Assembly (NCBI GenBank): GCA_964486825.1
Contig: CAZAQS010000256.1
Span: 1 to 6,760 of the forward strand
Length of the DNA stretch: 6,760 bases
Source of the DNA: CAZAQS01 sp964486825
GTDB lineage: Bacteria; Chloroflexota; Anaerolineae; Anaerolineales; UBA4823
Direction: 5' to 3'
Shown one piece after another: positions 6,393 through 6,760 of the stretch (positions are counted from its first letter, which is position 1; every line of letters begins with the position of its first letter). Both the position numbers and the translations under genes were made by a program. Under the pieces are notes generated by a model that had not been told where the DNA came from, searched no databases, and saw only the letters and a program-made list of their open reading frames with translations.

Positions 6393-6485
6393 TGTAAAGG
6401 TTTCCGGTAACGCCCCTCCACAAGCTGCCAGGGAGAATACCAGGGCCAGTACGGTCAAGTTGAGAAGCATATATATCGGACTCAT
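6333..6485 (-). CDS. Short lipoprotein, possibly truncated
   Basis: A 50-codon frame with a clear lipoprotein signal: MSPIYMLLNLTVLALVFS, lipobox LAAC with Cys22, then GG and a short Pro/Thr linker (ALPETFTSTPQ). The ATG at 6485 has AAGGA at ideal distance, so translation initiation looks real. From about residue 35 onward the frame runs antisense to the 3' end of the flavoprotein remnant (ending at 6392) and stops at TGA 6333-6335. A usual lipoprotein would continue into a folded domain after such a linker, so the gene was probably cut at about 6385-6400 and now reads into foreign sequence. It could instead be a genuine tiny lipoprotein. It lies 29 nt after the upstream minus-strand gene and is likely co-transcribed with it. 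Confidence 0.55.
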   Translation of the reverse strand: MSPIYMLLNLTVLALVFSLAACGGALPETFTSTPQILVHELDGDRAFPHR

Positions 6486-6493
6486 GCTGGGTT

Positions 6494-6498
6494 TCCTT
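6494..6498 (-). promoter_or_regulatory. Ribosome binding site of the short lipoprotein, partly in a hairpin
   Basis: On the minus strand AAGGA is followed by 8 nt and the ATG at 6485. Its first bases overlap the right arm of a small inverted repeat, CTTCG/CGAAG with a 3-nt loop (6496-6508), which could partly mask it in the RNA. Confidence 0.5.
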
Positions 6499-6514
6499 CG
6501 GATCGAAGAGCTTG

Positions 6515-6760
6515 TTAGCGAGTCGCTCCCGGCATGCCGATGACGATGGATCTTATCAGAGCATCCAGGGTTTCCAAATCCGGCTCTAAATCATCTGGTC
6601 CAAGCAGCTCAATATTGGAGCTGATATCTGCCAGATAATCCTGGTATCCCTGGTTGAAAGCAACCCAATCCTCGACCTGGGCCTGGTCCGGAAGGGACGA
6701 AATATAAAGGGGAAAGAAGGCCGCCACGTAAAGGCTTCCATCCACAGTCAAACCCTGGAA
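6515..6760 (-). CDS. Uncharacterised protein, 3' end of gene
   Basis: The frame is open to the right edge, so the last 81 residues of a longer protein are seen, ending at TAA 6515-6517. The visible part starts FQGLTVDGSLYVAAFFPLY, a beta-hairpin-like pattern (GLTVDG...YV..FFP), followed by an acidic, probably helical region (DWVAFNQGYQDYLADI) and a tail with PDLETLDALIRSI. The TTG at 6751 is an in-frame codon but has no visible ribosome binding site and interrupts a continuous motif, so it is not chosen as the start. The pattern vaguely resembles uncharacterised, often exported, proteins of Anaerolineae-like bacteria, but this is a weak memory. It precedes the short lipoprotein by 29 nt. No function is assigned. 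Confidence 0.6.
   Translation of the reverse strand, partial: FQGLTVDGSLYVAAFFPLYISSLPDQAQVEDWVAFNQGYQDYLADISSNIELLGPDDLEPDLETLDALIRSIVIGMPGATR

Overview
The window reads as chromosomal DNA of a GC-rich bacterium. The gene families are compatible with Chloroflexota (Anaerolineae-like): a DUF2269-type membrane protein, a multi-pass membrane protein with a spermidine-synthase-like SAM domain, and remnants of a fused response regulator/thioredoxin-reductase-like protein. This placement is inference from remembered family distribution, not a computed result. There are no rRNA or tRNA genes, no CRISPR array, no transposase and no recognisable phage genes.

Layout. (1) Bases 2-827, plus strand: the 3' end of an uncharacterised membrane protein, then, 10 nt later, a four-helix DUF2269-like membrane protein, probably one transcript. 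(2) Bases 844-3384, plus strand: a TATAAT box, then an 831-aa membrane protein whose central SAM-binding domain resembles spermidine synthase but lacks the catalytic aspartates. (3) Bases 3338-4144, minus strand: a protein-L-isoaspartate O-methyltransferase made as a predicted lipoprotein; its 3' end overlaps the previous gene tail-to-tail by 47 nt. (4) Bases 4159-4496: a divergent intergenic region with nested inverted repeats, a repeated TTGCTTCGTC motif and a TATAAT box. (5) Bases 4506-5909, plus strand: a plasmid pRiA4b ORF-3-like protein with a long, unrecognised C-terminal region. (6) Bases 6108-6760: a rearranged or decaying segment. A 94-codon plus-strand frame joins the first ~49 residues of a response-regulator receiver domain directly to the last ~45 residues of a thioredoxin-reductase-like flavoprotein. 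Facing it is a 50-codon lipoprotein frame whose end lies antisense to that remnant, preceded on the minus strand by the 3' end of an uncharacterised gene.

The genes do not form one obvious pathway. Two SAM-dependent enzymes converge at 3338-3384, one with its enzymatic domain in a membrane protein and one predicted outside the cytoplasm. The strongest oddity is the apparent in-frame internal deletion at about 6252-6257, with a second possible breakpoint near the end of the same remnant where the opposing lipoprotein gene loses its expected continuation. No complete new defence or mobile system is visible.
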